From NCBI GenBank assembly GCA_026745465.1, contig JACYXH010000473.1:2170691-2234690 (forward strand): a stretch of DNA of 64,000 bases, in the 5' to 3' direction. The notes beneath the pieces were generated by a model that saw only the letters and a program-made list of their open reading frames with translations, made no database searches and had not been told where the DNA came from. Shown piece by piece: positions 60,741-64,000 of the stretch. Made by a program: the position numbers and the translations under genes. The number at the start of each line of letters is the position of its first letter. Within the stretch, counting starts at the first letter, position 1. This DNA comes from Lota lota (taxonomy: Eukaryota; Chordata; Actinopteri; Gadiformes; Lotidae).

Positions 60741-63700
60741 CTAATAGAGTATGTTTGTACCTCAGAAAGGACCCCTCCCCCTACACTCAGAGGCTACCGC
60801 TCACTGGAGATACAATATTTGTATTGTTTCTGAAAAAAGAATAAGATACCTTTCAGAGATAAATTGGCTGAGATTCCTTTAAGAGATAAAACAGCAAGAG
60901 ATGCCAGAGGCTGTATTTACACCTCCCCCTCTGTCACGCAATACAAAAACATGGAAATAACAAAACATTTCCGTTTAGTTAAAATCGCTACGACATTGGA
61001 GAGTTACGTCGATTTAATCGTCCTATCGACTGTTATAAAGCTGGTGCGTTTTGGAGGAGGCTTTCGGCAGGGAACTTGCTGAGTGTGTTATTGGATTGCG
61101 TCGCGTTGGGAGTGGGTAGCTTTTTTCCTTCTTTTTTTGCAAGAACTAAGGAACCTACGTGGGCACCAGGGAATAAATAACCTCCGCCCAGATAGAGCAG
61201 AGCTCAGGCCTCAGCACAGACTGCCATGCCAAGAGTGCACTAACCCTGATGGCTTCTGGAGCAGGCTGGGTTGCTGAGCATAGCAGGACTGGACGAGGGG
61301 GTGGGGGGCCGGAACCGTACCGGACCTGGGCCTGAGACTGGACCTGTATTGGGTCTGTCCTGGTTCTGAGTGGGGCGGCTGACGGAGATGCCAGGAGCTG
61401 TAAAGGGAAATGAAAAAGTCAGCTTCTTCCAGCAACGCATTCATTCAACATACCTGAATTGAATCTCTTTGTCTTAAGTGTGTATACCCTATGGGGGTAA
61501 ATTTGTAAAAACACACAAACATTCTACATAGAGTGAACATGACTTTTATTTTGTGTGCAGGTAAAACTACGGTTTAAAGATGATCCGTCTATTGTATGTG
61601 GGTTGTAATTATGGATTAGAAGAGCTTCTCCATTAAACCCATATTTCCTTTGAATCATGGTTGCAGGGTTGGTATCGAAAAGCCAGATCATATTCCGCAA
61701 CATATATAAACATAATTCATAGAGAGAGGCAAAGACTCAGATGCGCCCAAACACGAAAGGACGCTTGTGCTCATACTCACTCACACACACAGGCTTGTCG
61801 GCCATCACAGACAGTGTGCCGTATGGCAGCCATTTTGCAGGGCTGTTCTGAAACATTCATTTAGGGTTAACCGTTGAATTTGCAGCCATTTCTCTGCCTT
61901 CTCCATCTTGAATATTATTCCATACACTGCAGTAGATAAAAACTAACAAAAACCCAGAGAGGACTCGTAGTGTGAAATGTAGTGAAATAATGTATATATT
62001 TATTCTGGCCAAGCTCGACCAATCCTTCTGCAGTCTTGCATAGACTTGACTCGGCATGTATGTGTGTGTGTAACATGATGTGAGGAGGAGGGGGGAAGGG
62101 AGGCACACCTTACAGCTTAACAGCACTTCTATAAGGAGGAGAGGTTGGATGTGTATGTGGGCTTTAGGCTCAACGAAAAGAGAGATCAAATTGCCAGAGA
62201 GGGCCATAGAATAAGAACGGGAAAGAGAAAAAGAAAGAGAGATGGACACGAAATGAGGGACATATATACGGCTGGTTCTCTTCTCCCCCATCTTTGCACA
62301 CAGACTAACTCCATCACCCACCGACCTCAAAAAATAATATATTTTCATATAAACTGATCAATTTATATATATTTATGTAGATATTAAAGAACATACCTGA
62401 CTTTTGCGTACTATGGCATAGTTCTGCATAGATATTGAAAAGGTATGGAATCATCATCTTTAGCAACAAACATTATACTCTTATTACCTATGGTCATAAG
62501 ACCAAAAAATGAAATTCCTTCCATACAGAACGGTAGAATAAACCTACGTCCATCTTGGGGACATGATGTCTTTTCTTGGGTTCCACCCCATGTCAGAGGA
62601 CCTATGCTAGTCCATACTCACATGGTCACACTCTCTCTCTTTGCTCAATCTCTCCTGGTGTCAGCCCAGTATCTGAGGTTCTCCGCTATGTGAAACTATC
62701 CGTTAAGCCACACACAGAGGAGCTCCACATCACCACGGCCCTCCTCGTGTGTCCTCCTCGCGTCCGTTGGAAGGAGCACAAATTTGCCGGAGGAAATTTG
62801 TTTCCCGACGGAATATATGAATAGCTTCTTCTTAATATAGAGACTCACGGCACTTATGAGTTTCCCCACTGGAATAGAGCGTTTTGGGTCTTGTGTGAAG
62901 ACCACACGGTTCTTTTCAGAAACGGCTTCTCTACTTTCATCTGAATCATGTCCTAAATGTGATAATTCAGTAGGGGCCTTTACATCTCATTATGCACTTC
63001 AAAACCTTCCCAAGTCCTAGCTGATCAAATACAAAACATTGCATAGTGTGGATTTTTACAAAGTGCTAGGCGGAGTTAATGGACTCTGTTAAAGCGGAGG
63101 CAAATTACAGGGTTTGATAATGGTGCGTGCTCTGGGTGGTGGTTGTTAAGGTGTCTAGTCTTTCTTGCCAGTCAGACAGACAGTCGAGCAATATGATGGC
63201 CTGCCATGGTGGCGATGATGATGAGGATGAGGAGGAATGGCTGACTGATCGAGCGCAGGTACTGAGCACGGGTTTAAATGAGGTGAACGGAGGGGAGATC
63301 ACGGCAAGCAGGGCAGCGCAATGCGCACATGCGGTCCCTGCAACCGCCACCTGCGATGCGGTGACGAATGGATAGGACGCATACGCTCACATTGTGTCCC
63401 TTTTCTCCTGCTCTTTCTCTCTCTCTCTCTCTCTCTCTCCGTCAAATGCTCCGCACGAGCACGCGCCTTAAACACGCACATACGCACACATGTACATTTG
63501 CATGATTTCACGAACGATGCTCTGGTGTGAACCCACACTTGCGCACGCACGCACACACCTGCATGCGCATGCAGGGTCGCATGCATCCACGGCCAATAAG
63601 GAAGCCATGTATACGATTAGCTGGTGTGAGGCGGCTCTTTGTCTCCGATCACCAGACCTATAATGGTCTGCAGTTTGAATCATACTGCTCTCCGCCTCCG

Positions 63701-64000
63701 CCTCCACCCCCCCACACACACACACACACCCGCATGCTCTCACACACATACACACACCCGTATGCTCTCACAGCGACACACACACATGCACGCCCGCATG
63801 CTCTCAAACCCCCCCCCCCACTGGTCACACACACATGCATGCTCACCGACTGACACCGGATGAACCTCCTTCGACACACACATACACACACACACAAACA
63901 CACACATATTTCCCTTACGTTCACCACGGTATACGTTCTAGTCCATCCATCAATGCACCCATGACAAGAGTGCTTTCCAGCAAGCCCCCCCCTCCCCCCC

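Larger units (their letters stand above)
58791..64000. other. Intergenic DNA, no supported gene
   Basis: AT-rich (TATA)-like stretch at 58.80-58.96 kb, poly-G at 59408-59425, a short repeat tail near 59.76-59.83 kb, GA-rich purine tract at 60.23-60.36 kb, CA/TG repeats at 60.50-60.74 kb, and CT and CA-rich tracts in the last 600 bp. I see no exon that I can support. Confidence 0.55.

Overview
This is a vertebrate, almost certainly teleost, genomic window. It has compact multi-exon genes with GT-AG introns, protein matches to vertebrate families, teleost-type retroelement remnants, and an extreme load of long dinucleotide repeats. (CA)n/(TG)n, (CT)n/(GA)n, poly-G and a roughly 420-bp (AAAG)n occur every few kb. 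That density resembles gadiform (cod-like) genomes, but this is inference and not proof.

Two protein-coding genes are clear. Both lie on the minus strand, head to tail. Between about 13.2 and 37.8 kb is trim71 (lin-41): seven coding exons encoding about 831 residues, in the order RING, two B-boxes, coiled coil, filamin-type domain and NHL propeller. A probable non-coding first exon ends at 37794. The 3' UTR runs down from 13172 and carries at least eight let-7 seed matches and one miR-125 match, the hallmark post-transcriptional control of this gene. Between about 40.4 and 51.8 kb is a gene I identify as topaz1, a germ-cell-specific PAZ-containing helical-repeat protein. I resolve 19 coding exons that stay in frame over about 1,498 codons.

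Layout: 1-7.8 kb is intergenic DNA dominated by microsatellites. 7.8-13.2 kb is trim71 3' UTR and flank. 13.2-37.8 kb is trim71, whose introns hold most of the repeats, including a 574-bp near-perfect palindromic element just upstream of exon 3. 37.8-40.4 kb is the short intergenic spacer. 40.4-51.9 kb is topaz1. 51.9-64 kb has no confident gene. It holds a decayed LINE (56.0-58.8 kb) split by an unrelated block, a possible orphan terminal exon at 53.3-53.6 kb, and more simple repeats.

I found no rRNA, tRNA, CRISPR or bacterial-type operon, and no clearly novel multi-gene system. The most interesting signals are regulatory or structural: the let-7/miR-125 cluster in the trim71 3' UTR, extra phase-0 introns inside the trim71 filamin/NHL region, a splice acceptor abutting a 170-bp (TG)n tract, the large palindrome, and a topaz1 exon with two competing long open frames.
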